Origin: Archaeoglobi archaeon
GTDB taxonomy: Archaea; Halobacteriota; Archaeoglobi; Archaeoglobales; Archaeoglobaceae
DNA: 50,431 bases
Assembly: GCA_029259345.1 (NCBI GenBank)
Contig: JAPDIX010000050.1
Span: 1 to 50,431, forward strand
Direction: 5' to 3'
Of this stretch, positions 24,622 to 32,396 are shown piece after piece. Positions within the stretch are counted from its first letter, which is position 1; every line of letters begins with the position of its first letter. Below the pieces are notes generated by a model. It searched no databases and had not been told where the DNA came from. It saw nothing but the letters and a program-made list of their open reading frames with translations. The position numbers and the translations under genes were made by a program.

Positions 24622-25273
24622 CTTTCCTCGCTACAACCATCATGTCCCACTTCAGAAATTTTTTGAGAAATATATCACTAAAATCGTCAAACAGCTTGTA
24701 AAGTCTAAACGGTATCCCGAGGTAAGGACTGAACGCTATGTACTCCGCTCTCTCTATCCGAAAGCCAGTATTTTCCAAGATGCTTGCCAGCTCGTTGAGT
24801 GAATACTCCCTTGGATGTTCATCTGTAAATCCACTTACAAATCTTTTTCTCGCCAAACCTGCGAGCAGGTTCTTGTGCAACATGTAAAACCTGAGCCGAT
24901 TGGGTGTGCTTAGGATCAAAACTCCATCTTGTTTGAGAACTCTATATGCTTCCGCCAAAAATAATTCACCCTCAACAAAATGTTCAATTACTTCAGTTGC
25001 CACGACTACATCAAAAACATCATCTTTAAACGGTAATTTTCTTGCATCTCCAACTATGAAGTCGTAATTTAAGAAATCCCACTCACTGAACTTTTTAACA
25101 TCAATTCCTATAAGTTCACCCTCAATCAATTTAGAATACTCTGCTAACTGACCACCGTTATTGCAGCCGACATCCAGCAACCTTACTCCTCTCTTGTCCA
25201 ACATCTTTAGATAATTATAAATTGCTCGCCTCTTTTTGTTCCAAGCGTATTCCTCAACTTCTCTAATTACCAT
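24605..25273 (-). CDS. Class I SAM-dependent methyltransferase
   Basis: A 222-residue Rossmann-fold methyltransferase. Motif I is LLDVGCNNGGQ (about 34-44), followed by GIDVKKFSEWDF, the VVVATEVIEHFVEGE segment and VLKQDGVLILSTPNRLRF, which is typical of Methyltransf_11 enzymes, often acting on lipids, quinones or sugars. The C-terminal part has a hydrophobic stretch. The substrate cannot be inferred. Its ATG overlaps the TAA of the small ORF upstream, so it belongs to the mtnA operon. Confidence 0.85.
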   Translation of the reverse strand: MVIREVEEYAWNKKRRAIYNYLKMLDKRGVRLLDVGCNNGGQLAEYSKLIEGELIGIDVKKFSEWDFLNYDFIVGDARKLPFKDDVFDVVVATEVIEHFVEGELFLAEAYRVLKQDGVLILSTPNRLRFYMLHKNLLAGLARKRFVSGFTDEHPREYSLNELASILENTGFRIERAEYIAFSPYLGIPFRLYKLFDDFSDIFLKKFLKWDMMVVARKVNQEL

Positions 25274-25395
25274 TACTTGCTTTTAAGTTCTTCACCGTTA
25301 TTAATCTTGCTTCTTATCCTGCTCAGCACAAACCCACTCTTGGCAAACCATACATGGCCAACCAACAGCCTTAATATGTCATGCTCTGAAGACAT
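25273..25395 (-). CDS. Small protein of 40 residues between mtnA and a methyltransferase
   Basis: The protein begins MSSEHDILRLLVGHVWFAKS and ends in a basic, hydrophilic tail (INNGEELKSK). The ATG lies 6 nt after the mtnA stop and the TAA overlaps the methyltransferase ATG (TAATG). That junction is what a real co-translated gene would show. No signal, membrane segment or known motif is evident; the first 28 residues could form one amphipathic helix. I do not recognise the family. Confidence 0.5.
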   Translation of the reverse strand: MSSEHDILRLLVGHVWFAKSGFVLSRIRSKINNGEELKSK

Positions 25396-25401
25396 AAAAA
25401 A

Positions 25402-26421
25402 CTATAACTGCAAAACCTTCGGAACATTTTCCTCGTAAGGCGGGTAAATCACTCCATACTCAGTAATGAGCGCTGAAACGTTCTCCAACGGTGTTGGATC
25501 GAAAGCCGGGTTGTATACTTTAACATCTGGGGGTGCGAGAAGCCTGCTACCGCAGTAAACGAGTTCTTCCTTCTCCCTTTCCTCTATTGTGACATCCTTC
25601 ATTCTCTTTCCCCAGTCAAAGGTAGCCTTTGGAGCGGCAACATAAAACGGCACTCCGTGCTCCTTTGCAACAATTGATACAGTGTAGGTACCTATTTTGT
25701 TGAAAACAGCATCCTTAACTATCCTGTCTGCCCCCACTATCACTTTATCCACCATACCTTGCTGCATGACTATTCCGACCATGGAGTCCGTGATGAGGGT
25801 AACATCAATACCATCCTGCATGAGCTCCCAGCATGTGAGACGGGAACCCTGATTTAGGGGTCTTGTTTCACACGCAATAACCTTTATCTCCTTCCCCTGC
25901 TCGACAGCACTCCTCACAACCCCTAAAGCAGTCCCCCAGTCAACCGTGGCAAGCCTTCCGGCATTGCAGTACGTCAGAACTACATCACCATCCTCAAGCA
26001 GTTCTGCACCATACTCCCCCATCTTTTTATTCCTCTCGACATCTCCTTCAGCAAGCGTCTCAGCCTCTCTCAGAGCAAATTCTCTTACCTCTTCGATGCT
26101 GTCACCTTTCAGCGCAACTCTCAAAGCTCTCTCTATGCCCACAAAGAGGTTGACAGCTGTTGGACGTGTGGAAGCAAGAAATTCTGCTGCTTTCCTTAAG
26201 TGACTCTTCAATTCTTCAGCATCTCTGAATTCCCTCTCATGTGCAGCGAGAGCGATGCCGTATGCTCCGGCAGCCTCAAGAGCGGGTGCACCTCTTACTG
26301 CAAGCCTTTTAATAGCATCAGCAAGCTCCTCAACTTTCCTGCAGCTTACAACCTCCAGCTTTTCCGGAAGTTTCGTTTGATCGATCAGCTTAACTCCGTC
26401 ATCCCAGAAGATGGAGCGCAT
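25402..26421 (-). CDS. mtnA: S-methyl-5-thioribose-1-phosphate isomerase / aIF2B-like sugar-phosphate isomerase
   Basis: A 339-residue member of the MtnA/eIF2B-alpha family. Signatures are LAVRGAPALEAAGAYGIALAA (about 43-63), VLTYCNAGRLATVDWGTALG with the catalytic Cys, and GADRIVKDAVFNKIGTYT with the catalytic Asp. It closely resembles the structurally studied A. fulgidus protein. It isomerises 5-methylthioribose-1-phosphate in methionine salvage, but ribose-1,5-bisphosphate isomerase is a close relative, so the substrate should be confirmed. A TATA-like TTATAT at 26441-26446 gives a leaderless start. Confidence 0.9.
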   Translation of the reverse strand: MRSIFWDDGVKLIDQTKLPEKLEVVSCRKVEELADAIKRLAVRGAPALEAAGAYGIALAAHEREFRDAEELKSHLRKAAEFLASTRPTAVNLFVGIERALRVALKGDSIEEVREFALREAETLAEGDVERNKKMGEYGAELLEDGDVVLTYCNAGRLATVDWGTALGVVRSAVEQGKEIKVIACETRPLNQGSRLTCWELMQDGIDVTLITDSMVGIVMQQGMVDKVIVGADRIVKDAVFNKIGTYTVSIVAKEHGVPFYVAAPKATFDWGKRMKDVTIEEREKEELVYCGSRLLAPPDVKVYNPAFDPTPLENVSALITEYGVIYPPYEENVPKVLQL

Positions 26422-26440
26422 ACCCTCGGTTATTCACCCA

Positions 26441-26446
26441 TTATAT
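26441..26446 (-). promoter_or_regulatory. TATA box of the mtnA operon
   Basis: On the minus strand the sequence reads GAGATATAATGG, centred about 23 nt before the mtnA ATG at 26421. Confidence 0.45.
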
Positions 26447-26484
26447 CTCTTTTGCGCTTGAAACTTATTCAGGTGCAGTATTGA

Positions 26485-27093
26485 TCACTTCAAAACTTTC
26501 CCCGTCATTTCAGCCCATATCCTTAAATCGAGTTCTGCCAAGCTGCAGTCAAATTCTTCAGCAATTTCTGAAAGAGTTTTCTCTATTTCAACGTATTTTC
26601 TCTCCGTTAATGTCGGAATTTTTTCGATATACTCTTTCTCCACCAGCCATCTTAGGATGTGCCTGTCTATAATTGCAACGTCCCGCCTGCCGACATTTCT
26701 TAAAAAATGGCTCGCCTCCTTCATTCCAAGACCCTTCACTTTAAGCAGCTCCCTTCTCGCTGCCTTGTTTTCGAATTCAAGCGCTCGAATTATCTTGTCA
26801 AAGTTACTAAAAGCCTCTCTTATGTAAACCATCTTTCTGTTGTAAAATCTTACTCCCGCTTCTCTCAGAGCACTCAAAATATTTACGGATGGATTTTCGA
26901 GTCTCTTCTGAAATTTAAGCCCTGATATTGTAGATGAGTTGGCTGTGGAGATGCAGAAGGCAAGCTCCGTTTTTATAGTAGCGTTCAAAATCAAATTCGC
27001 AAAGGGGTTGAAGTTGAAGGTAACTTTACCTTCTTTACCGAGAGTTTCAAACTCATGAACTCTTTTCAAAATATATTTTCTTTTTGCCAGCAT
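26485..27093 (-). CDS. ogg: N-glycosylase/DNA lyase, archaeal Ogg2 8-oxoguanine repair enzyme
   Basis: A 202-residue helix-hairpin-helix DNA glycosylase of the Ogg2 family, which excises 8-oxoguanine and cleaves the abasic site. The HhH element with the catalytic lysine is LLKVKGLGMKEASHFLRNVG (about 116-135) and the following Asp is in VAIIDRHILRWL. Length and motifs match the characterised A. fulgidus AfOgg. It is followed on the same strand by mtnA, 63 nt away with its own promoter. Confidence 0.9.
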   Translation of the reverse strand: MLAKRKYILKRVHEFETLGKEGKVTFNFNPFANLILNATIKTELAFCISTANSSTISGLKFQKRLENPSVNILSALREAGVRFYNRKMVYIREAFSNFDKIIRALEFENKAARRELLKVKGLGMKEASHFLRNVGRRDVAIIDRHILRWLVEKEYIEKIPTLTERKYVEIEKTLSEIAEEFDCSLAELDLRIWAEMTGKVLK

Positions 27094-27113
27094 TCCGAAC
27101 CACTTCTGCAGAG

Positions 27114-27211
27114 TGCGGGGGGAGGGATTCGAACCCTCGAACCCCTACGGGAGTGGATCTCTCCCCTTCAGGTCTTGAGTCCACCGCCTTTGGCCACTCG
27201 GCAACCCCCGC
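27114..27211 (-). tRNA. tRNA-Leu (anticodon CAA) with a 15-nt intron
   Basis: A type II tRNA on the minus strand: acceptor GCGGGGG/CCCCCGC with discriminator A, T arm GAGGG-TTCGAAT-CCCTC, long variable arm, and an anticodon stem GTGGA/TCCAC. The loop reads CTCAAG then A, giving anticodon CAA (codon UUG). A 15-nt insert at 27159-27173 lies between positions 37 and 38, the usual archaeal intron site, cut by the splicing endonuclease. It shares acceptor and T-arm sequence with the tRNA-Leu(CAG) at 13.6 kb. No CCA is encoded. Confidence 0.94.
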
Positions 27212-27244
27212 TCATGCTCTACTTCTAACATCTGCTTATCAAGT

Positions 27245-27553
27245 TTACTGATTTATTAGTGAAAAGAGCTTTTCGAGGATATCCTCTCTATCCCCCAACA
27301 CTTTCACGGTCTTCAGCCTTGATTTTTCTCCGCTCAGTATCTCTGCTCCTCCAAACAGGCTGCTTAAGATTTCAACAAGTTCTCTGTTAGCTTTTCCAGC
27401 TTTGGCAGGACTTTTGATCTTTATCTCCACCGCTCTCCTCCATTCGTTGTATCCAAAGGCAACTTTCTTTGAGTTCGGAGTTACCTCAATTCTGAGCACA
27501 ACTCCCTCTTCAGCCTCACTCAACGCCTCAGCAAGCTTACTTTTTTCGACCAT
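27245..27553 (-). CDS. DUF167 / YggU family protein
   Basis: A 102-residue protein of the conserved DUF167 (YggU, UPF0235) family. Signature regions are VVLRIEVTPNSKKVAFG near the N terminus, VEIKIKSPAKAGKANRELVEILSSLFG (about 45-71) and SGEKSRLKTVKV. The biochemical role is unknown; it is near-universal in archaea and bacteria. It shares a single palindromic TATA element with argC. Confidence 0.88.
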   Translation of the reverse strand: MVEKSKLAEALSEAEEGVVLRIEVTPNSKKVAFGYNEWRRAVEIKIKSPAKAGKANRELVEILSSLFGGAEILSGEKSRLKTVKVLGDREDILEKLFSLINQ

Positions 27554-27572
27554 ATAGCCCTTCAGTAAACTC

Positions 27573-27580
27573 TATATTTA
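27573..27580. promoter_or_regulatory. Shared bidirectional TATA element of argC and the DUF167 gene
   Basis: TATATTTA is centred 24 nt before the argC ATG (27600) on the plus strand and 23 nt before the DUF167 ATG (27553) on the minus strand. One element at leaderless distance from both genes suggests divergent transcription from a shared site. Confidence 0.5.
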
Positions 27581-27599
27581 GCTTCTTCACCCTTTCCTC

Positions 27600-28598
27600 A
27601 TGAGAGTTGGAATAATAGGTGCGAGTGGTTATACCGGATCAGAACTGCTCAGAATTCTCGCTAACCATTCTGAAGTTGAGGTTACAGCGGCATCATCAAG
27701 AAGATATGAAGGAACCGAAATTTGGAGAGTCCACAGGTTCCTCAAGGGGTTTTACGACATAAAATTCTGCAGCCCTGAAATTGACAAATTTTCGGATTGT
27801 GATGTTGTCTTCACGGCTGTACCGCACGGAGAAGCCATGAAATATGTTCCAAAGTTGCTTGAGATTGAAATTAAGGTTGTGGATATCTCTGCCGACTACA
27901 GGCTTGATAAGGAAACGTATGAGAGGGTTTACGGAAAGAGGCATGAAGGATACGTTGATGCTGTTTATGGTTTGACGGAACTACACAGAGAGGACATAAA
28001 GAGAGCAAATCTCGTTGCAAATCCCGGATGCTATCCCACTGGAACGATTCTTGCTGTAGCTCCTCTTGCGGAGCTTGAACTTGTTGACAGGGTTGTTTTT
28101 GACTGTAAGAGCGGAATAACCGGAGCTGGAGAGAGTCCTTCAGCATTCACCCACTACCCCAACCTTCACGAAGCCATCGTGCCGTACAAGATAACCGAGC
28201 ACCGGCATTACTATGAGATGGTTCAGGAGCTTGAGAAGTTGCAGAGCGACATCAAGATCTCCTTCACACCTCAGGTCTTTCCAGGCTCTCGTGGGATACT
28301 GACAAACGCCCACGTCTTTACGAGGGGTGAGCTAAGTTTAGAAGAACTTTACGCGATATATGAGAAGTTTTACTCCGAATGCTTCTTTGTAAGGCTTCAG
28401 GATGAGGTGAGACTTAGTCAGGTTAGGGGCAGTAATTTCTGCGACATATCGATCAATCCCGGCGAAGATAGGATTGTCATCATCTCAGCAATCGACAATC
28501 TTGTGAAGGGGGCAAGTGGACAGGCAGTTCAGAACATGAACGTGATGATGGGTTTTGATGAAACGTTGGGACTGAGATATCCACCGCTGTTTCCGTGA
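27600..28598 (+). CDS. argC: N-acetyl-gamma-glutamyl-phosphate reductase
   Basis: A 332-residue NADPH-dependent enzyme of arginine synthesis (third step). The NADP-binding N terminus is VGIIGASGYTGSELLRIL (3-20) and the catalytic cysteine is C144 in NPGCYPTGTI; FTPQVFPGSRGI and the HYPNLHEA region complete the active site. Some archaeal ArgC also act on LysW-bound intermediates, but no lysW is nearby, so the arginine role is preferred. The other arg genes are not in this window. Confidence 0.95.
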   Translation: MRVGIIGASGYTGSELLRILANHSEVEVTAASSRRYEGTEIWRVHRFLKGFYDIKFCSPEIDKFSDCDVVFTAVPHGEAMKYVPKLLEIEIKVVDISADYRLDKETYERVYGKRHEGYVDAVYGLTELHREDIKRANLVANPGCYPTGTILAVAPLAELELVDRVVFDCKSGITGAGESPSAFTHYPNLHEAIVPYKITEHRHYYEMVQELEKLQSDIKISFTPQVFPGSRGILTNAHVFTRGELSLEELYAIYEKFYSECFFVRLQDEVRLSQVRGSNFCDISINPGEDRIVIISAIDNLVKGASGQAVQNMNVMMGFDETLGLRYPPLFP

Positions 28599-28662
28599 GC
28601 AGAAAAAGTTTTTAGACCATCCGTCAAGAGGTGAAGGTAAAAAGCAGAGAGAAGGTAGGAAA

Positions 28663-28896
28663 ATGTCAGTCAGAAATGTGGTAACGATAAATGTTGGTAA
28701 AAGGGGATTAACGGAAAGTTTAATAAACGAGGTAAACCTTCTGCTTGAGAAACATGGTGCTGTAAGAGTTAAAATGCTCAGAAATTTCAGAGACTCCTCT
28801 GGAAAGCATAAAAAGGATCTTGCAGAGGAAATAGCATCAAAAGTTAGGGGTAAGCTGGTAGATTTCAGAGGTTTCGTGCTGACCTTTGAGAGGTGA
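28663..28896 (+). CDS. YhbY/CRM-domain RNA-binding protein
   Basis: A 77-residue stand-alone CRM (YhbY) domain, an IF3-C-like fold that binds rRNA precursors. Diagnostic features are [18 protein letters not shown] at the N terminus and the following [15 protein letters not shown]. It opens the archaeal superoperon of translation and secretion genes and lies 4 nt before rps19e. The frame stays open upstream to a GTG at 28632, but the ATG matches the family start. Confidence 0.85.
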   Translation: MSVRNVVTINVGKRGLTESLINEVNLLLEKHGAVRVKMLRNFRDSSGKHKKDLAEEIASKVRGKLVDFRGFVLTFER

Positions 28897-28900
28897 AGGT

Positions 28901-29344
28901 ATGGCGACAGTGTATGATGTTCCGGCAGATTTGCTGATAAAGAAGGTTGCTGAAAGATTGAAGGATATGGTGGCCCCTCCTGAGTGGGCAAAGTATGTAA
29001 AGACGGGTGTGCACAAGGAGAGAAGTCCTGAGCAGGACGACTGGTGGTATTTCAGGTTAGCTTCCATCTTCAGGAGAATTTACATTGATGGACCTGTTGG
29101 CATAGAGAGGCTCAGAACGTATTATGGTGGCAGGAAGAGGAGGGGATCAAAGCCGCCGAAGTTCAGGAAGGGGAGCGGAGCAGTACTGAGGAATGCACTC
29201 CATCAGCTTGAACAGCTTGGTTTTATCAAAAAAACGAGGGAAGGAAGGGTTGTAACACCTATGGGCAGATCATTTCTCGACAAAATATCCACCGAGCTGA
29301 AAGCAGAATTGGTTTCTGAAGTTCCCGCTCTTGAAAAATACTGA
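28901..29344 (+). CDS. rps19e: 30S ribosomal protein S19e
   Basis: A 147-residue basic winged-helix protein with the S19e signatures [57 protein letters not shown] and the [12 protein letters not shown] loop. It is a small-subunit protein involved in 16S maturation in eukaryotes. I chose the ATG at 28901, preceded by GAGGTGAAGG; an in-frame TTG upstream would overlap the YhbY gene. Confidence 0.95.
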   Translation: MATVYDVPADLLIKKVAERLKDMVAPPEWAKYVKTGVHKERSPEQDDWWYFRLASIFRRIYIDGPVGIERLRTYYGGRKRRGSKPPKFRKGSGAVLRNALHQLEQLGFIKKTREGRVVTPMGRSFLDKISTELKAELVSEVPALEKY

Positions 29345-29354
29345 GGGTGATAGT

Positions 29355-29684
29355 ATGGAGGACGATCTTGAAGAAATAAGGCGACGGAAGCTGATGGAGC
29401 TGCAGAGGCAGAGAGAGTTGGAGGAGCTACAGAAAGAGGAGATGAAAAGACAGTATGAGATGCAGAAGAGGGCAATTCTGAGGGCAATTCTTGAGCCTGA
29501 GGCTAAGGAGAGGCTCTCTCGCGTCAAGCTTGCTCATCCCGAACTTGCCGAAGCTGTTGAGAATCAGCTAATCTATCTCGCCCAGTCGGGTAGGATTCAG
29601 AGTAAGATTACCGATGAGATGCTTGTTGAAATTTTGAAGAGGATTCAGCCAAAAAAGAGGGAAACAAGAATCATTAGGAAGTGA
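29355..29684 (+). CDS. PDCD5-family DNA-binding protein
   Basis: A 109-residue helical protein of the PDCD5/TFAR19 family. The long charged N-terminal helix ([20 protein letters not shown]) and the triple-helix core [25 protein letters not shown] are characteristic. Archaeal members are annotated as DNA-binding; the eukaryotic homologue binds the TRiC chaperonin, and prefoldin is in the same operon. Start chosen at 29355, after GAGGGTGATAGT; an in-frame start at 29331 lies in rps19e. Confidence 0.9.
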   Translation: MEDDLEEIRRRKLMELQRQRELEELQKEEMKRQYEMQKRAILRAILEPEAKERLSRVKLAHPELAEAVENQLIYLAQSGRIQSKITDEMLVEILKRIQPKKRETRIIRK

Positions 29685-29688
29685 TATT

Positions 29689-29841
29689 ATGGGTAAGAAA
29701 ACGCTTGGTGTGAAGAAGAGGCTTGCTAAGGCTTACAAACAGAACAGAAGAGCGCCAGTTTGGATAACTGTAAAGACTGGAAGAAAAGTCTTTGGTAGTC
29801 CGAAGAGAAGGCACTGGAGAAGGAGCAAACTTAAGGCGTGA
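29689..29841 (+). CDS. rpl39e: 50S ribosomal protein L39e
   Basis: A 50-residue, extremely basic protein read directly: [20 protein letters not shown] then the conserved VPVWI-like [14 protein letters not shown] and [11 protein letters not shown] end. L39e lines the peptide exit tunnel. The ATG lies 4 nt after the PDCD5 stop and the gene ends 12 nt before rpl31e. Confidence 0.96.
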   Translation: MGKKTLGVKKRLAKAYKQNRRAPVWITVKTGRKVFGSPKRRHWRRSKLKA

Positions 29842-29853
29842 CGGGGTGGCGGT

Positions 29854-30120
29854 ATGGCGAAGGTAGAGCTTGAAAGGGTTTATTCGATAAGGCTGAAGCA
29901 TAGGATGAAGAAGTATCCGAGATGGTTGAGGGCGAAGAAGGCTGCGAAGTACGTTAGAAAGTTCCTGAGCAGGCACATGAAGGTTGATCCAAAGAATGTT
30001 AAGATTGACACAGCCGTCAATGAGAAAATCTGGGAGAGAGGAGCAGAGAAACCGCCAACGAGAATAAGAGTTAGAGCGGTTAAATTCGATGACGGAATAG
30101 TCGAGGTCGAACTTGCCTGA
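29854..30120 (+). CDS. rpl31e: 50S ribosomal protein L31e
   Basis: An 88-residue protein with the L31e core VYSIRLKHRMKKYPRWLRAK and AAKYVRKFLSRHMK followed by the PPTRIRVRAVKFDDGIVEVEL end. It is located at the exit of the peptide tunnel, near L39e, with which it is co-encoded. GGGGTGGCGGT precedes the ATG. The stop abuts the eif6 start. Confidence 0.96.
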   Translation: MAKVELERVYSIRLKHRMKKYPRWLRAKKAAKYVRKFLSRHMKVDPKNVKIDTAVNEKIWERGAEKPPTRIRVRAVKFDDGIVEVELA

Positions 30121-30768
30121 ATGAAGATTGCTGTAAACGGTAACCCGCTCGTAGGCCTGTATGCAAAGGTTTCGGAAGAGTTTGCAGTAGTTGGGGTAAA
30201 TGATAGCAAATTTATCAGCGCCCTCGAAGAGAGGCTGGATGTAGATGTCGTCGTTACGAAAATCGCCGGTTCGGAGCTTGTTGGAGCAATGATCGCCCTT
30301 AACTCAAAGGGAGCAGTGGTGAGCAGTTATACACCCTCTCATGAATTGGATGAGTTGAAAAGGAAACTCGATGTCAGGGTGATAGACACTCCCATGACCT
30401 GCTTCGGCAACAATCTATGTATCAACGAAAGAGGCGGGATAGCTAATCCGGAAATGAGCGATGAGATGATTGAGGAAATAAGTGAGTTCCTTGACATAAA
30501 CCTCGTTCGGGGGACTGTAGGTGGCATAAAGACTGTCGGAATGGCGGCTGTGGTTACAACTAGAGGCGGTTTGGCAAATCCCAACATCAACGAGTGGGAG
30601 TTGAAGAGATTGGAGGAGGTTACAGGTGTTGAGGTGCTAACTGGCACCGTAAATTTCGGAACGGATATGGTTGGCTCAAGCCTCCTCGCAAACTCGAAGG
30701 GTTACGTTGTCGGTAGGGACACAACAGGTTTCGAGCTGGGTATAGTAGAGGAGGCTTTATTTCCGTGA
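30121..30768 (+). CDS. eif6: Translation initiation factor aIF6 (ribosome anti-association factor)
   Basis: A 215-residue protein with the five-fold pseudo-symmetric pentein repeats of IF6. Repeated motifs are visible, such as MTCFGNNLCINERGGIANPE, MAAVVTTRGGLANPNI and SLLANSKGYVVGRDT. It binds the 50S subunit and blocks 30S joining. It starts immediately after rpl31e and is followed by rpl18ae, the conserved order in Euryarchaeota. Confidence 0.96.
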   Translation: MKIAVNGNPLVGLYAKVSEEFAVVGVNDSKFISALEERLDVDVVVTKIAGSELVGAMIALNSKGAVVSSYTPSHELDELKRKLDVRVIDTPMTCFGNNLCINERGGIANPEMSDEMIEEISEFLDINLVRGTVGGIKTVGMAAVVTTRGGLANPNINEWELKRLEEVTGVEVLTGTVNFGTDMVGSSLLANSKGYVVGRDTTGFELGIVEEALFP

Positions 30769-30778
30769 GGTGATGGAT

Positions 30779-30955
30779 ATGAGGTTTGAGGTTGCCGGAA
30801 TGTTTAGGACATCGGAAGGCTGGCAGAAATTCAGAAAGGTTGTGGATGCCCACAATGAGAAATTTGCGATTGAGAAGATTTACTCGTTAATTGGGAGCAA
30901 TCATAAGGTAAAAAGACATCTTGTAAAAATTGAAGAGGTAAAGCAGGTGGAATAA
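30779..30955 (+). CDS. rpl18a: 50S ribosomal protein L18Ae (LX)
   Basis: A 58-residue protein with the LX/L18Ae signature MRFEVAGMFRTSEGWQKFRK and the end SNHKVKRHLVKIEEVKQV. Three in-frame starts are possible (GTG 30770, ATG 30773, ATG 30779). I prefer 30779, which gives the family N terminus and has GAGGTGATGG just upstream as a ribosome-binding site. Confidence 0.92.
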   Translation: MRFEVAGMFRTSEGWQKFRKVVDAHNEKFAIEKIYSLIGSNHKVKRHLVKIEEVKQVE

Positions 30956-30956
30956 A

Positions 30957-31376
30957 ATGGCGTCAGAGAGAGAAATTCAGGAAAAGATTGCGATACTCCA
31001 GTATTTGCAAGGTGAGGCTGAAACTCTTCAGAGACGCATTGTTGAACTGGAGCTTATTGAGAACGAATACAGGAAAACACTCGAAACTCTTGAATTCTTT
31101 GATTCAATAGATGGCGAGATAGAGGCTTTGATGAATCTCGGCGGAGGAGTTTTTGCCTACGTTGACGTGAAGAACAGCAAGAAAATGCTCGTGGACATCG
31201 GCTCTGGTGTTGTGGTCGAGAGAGAAGTTAAGGACGCAATCGAGTTTGTTGAGAAGAAAATCAAAAAAATAGAGGAAACCATGCAGAATCTGACAGAAAA
31301 GCTTCAACAGGTTGTTGCTCAGGCTTCGAAGATTCAGGAAGAGCTGGCAAAAAAGGAACAAGAGGAGAGAAAGTAA
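30957..31376 (+). CDS. pfdA: Prefoldin subunit alpha
   Basis: A 139-residue coiled-coil protein: a long N-terminal helix (about 1-45), a beta-hairpin core with VFAYVDVKNSKKMLVDIGSGVVVE (about 62-85) and a long C-terminal helix. This is the alpha-type prefoldin, which with beta subunits forms a jellyfish-shaped chaperone passing clients to the thermosome. The ATG lies one base after rpl18ae and the stop abuts ftsY. Confidence 0.93.
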   Translation: MASEREIQEKIAILQYLQGEAETLQRRIVELELIENEYRKTLETLEFFDSIDGEIEALMNLGGGVFAYVDVKNSKKMLVDIGSGVVVEREVKDAIEFVEKKIKKIEETMQNLTEKLQQVVAQASKIQEELAKKEQEERK

Positions 31377-32396
31377 ATGTTCAAGCTTCTGAAGGACAAG
31401 CTAAAATCTCTAAGGAATAAGATTGAAGAGGAGGAGAAGGAAGAGGAGCAGAAGATTCAGGAAGAACTGGAGAGTGAAGTCAGGGAAGAAAAGGTTGATA
31501 AAGTTGGGCTTAAAGATAAGCTTGCAGCACTTGTAGTTAGCAGAGAAGTCGTTATTGATGAGAAAAAGATTGAAAAAATCCTTGACGAGCTTGAAATAAT
31601 ACTCCTTGAGAGTGATGTTGCCTTTGAGGTTGTAGATGCCATTTCAGAGACTTTGAAGGAAAGGCTTGTGGGTAGAAGAAAGAAGATAACAGAGAGGCTA
31701 TCGGATATCGTTATTGAGGAGTTGAAGAACATAATCCTTGAAATACTTGATTCCGAGAGATTTGATTTCGACGAATTTATTGCGGAGAAGCTGAAGGAGA
31801 AGAAACCACTGAACATAGCCTTTGTTGGAGTTAATGGAACCGGAAAAACAACCACAATCGCTAAGGTGGCTAACAGGCTTATGAAACAAGGTTACTCAGT
31901 TGTTCTCGCTGCTGGCGACACCTTCAGAGCAGGGGCTATTGAGCAGCTTGAGGAACATGCGAAAAAACTTGGAGTAAGGTTGATAAAGCACAAACAGGGA
32001 TCAGATCCAGCTGCAGTCATATTTGATGCTATGAAGCATGCTGAGAGTAAGGGAATTGACGTTGTGCTTGCGGATACAGCGGGTAGAATGCACACAAAGA
32101 AGAACTTGCTCGACCAGCTTGAGAAGATCAAGAGGGTTACGAAACCCGACCTTATAATCTTTGTTGATGAAAGCATCGCCGGAAATGATGCAGTTGAGAG
32201 GGCAAAGATGTTCGCTGAAACTGTTGGCATAGATGGTAGCATTCTGACAAAGCTTGATGCCGATCCGAAGGGAGGTTCAGCAATTTCGATAAGCTACGTT
32301 ACGGGAAAACCTGTTCTCTTCTTCGGTGTTGGTCAGGAATACGATGATCTCGTCAAGTTCGACTCAAAATGGTTGATTGAAAGAATATTTTCATGA
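31377..32396 (+). CDS. ftsY: Signal recognition particle receptor FtsY
   Basis: A 339-residue SRP-family GTPase. A short, highly charged A region (about 1-45), the four-helix N domain and then the G domain with G1 GVNGTGKT (151-158), DTFRAGAIEQL (the insertion box), DTAGRMHTKKNLL and TKLDADPKGG. It docks ribosome-SRP complexes at the membrane and pairs with SRP54. The gene starts right after pfdA and its stop overlaps cofC (ATGA). Confidence 0.96.
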   Translation: MFKLLKDKLKSLRNKIEEEEKEEEQKIQEELESEVREEKVDKVGLKDKLAALVVSREVVIDEKKIEKILDELEIILLESDVAFEVVDAISETLKERLVGRRKKITERLSDIVIEELKNIILEILDSERFDFDEFIAEKLKEKKPLNIAFVGVNGTGKTTTIAKVANRLMKQGYSVVLAAGDTFRAGAIEQLEEHAKKLGVRLIKHKQGSDPAAVIFDAMKHAESKGIDVVLADTAGRMHTKKNLLDQLEKIKRVTKPDLIIFVDESIAGNDAVERAKMFAETVGIDGSILTKLDADPKGGSAISISYVTGKPVLFFGVGQEYDDLVKFDSKWLIERIFS

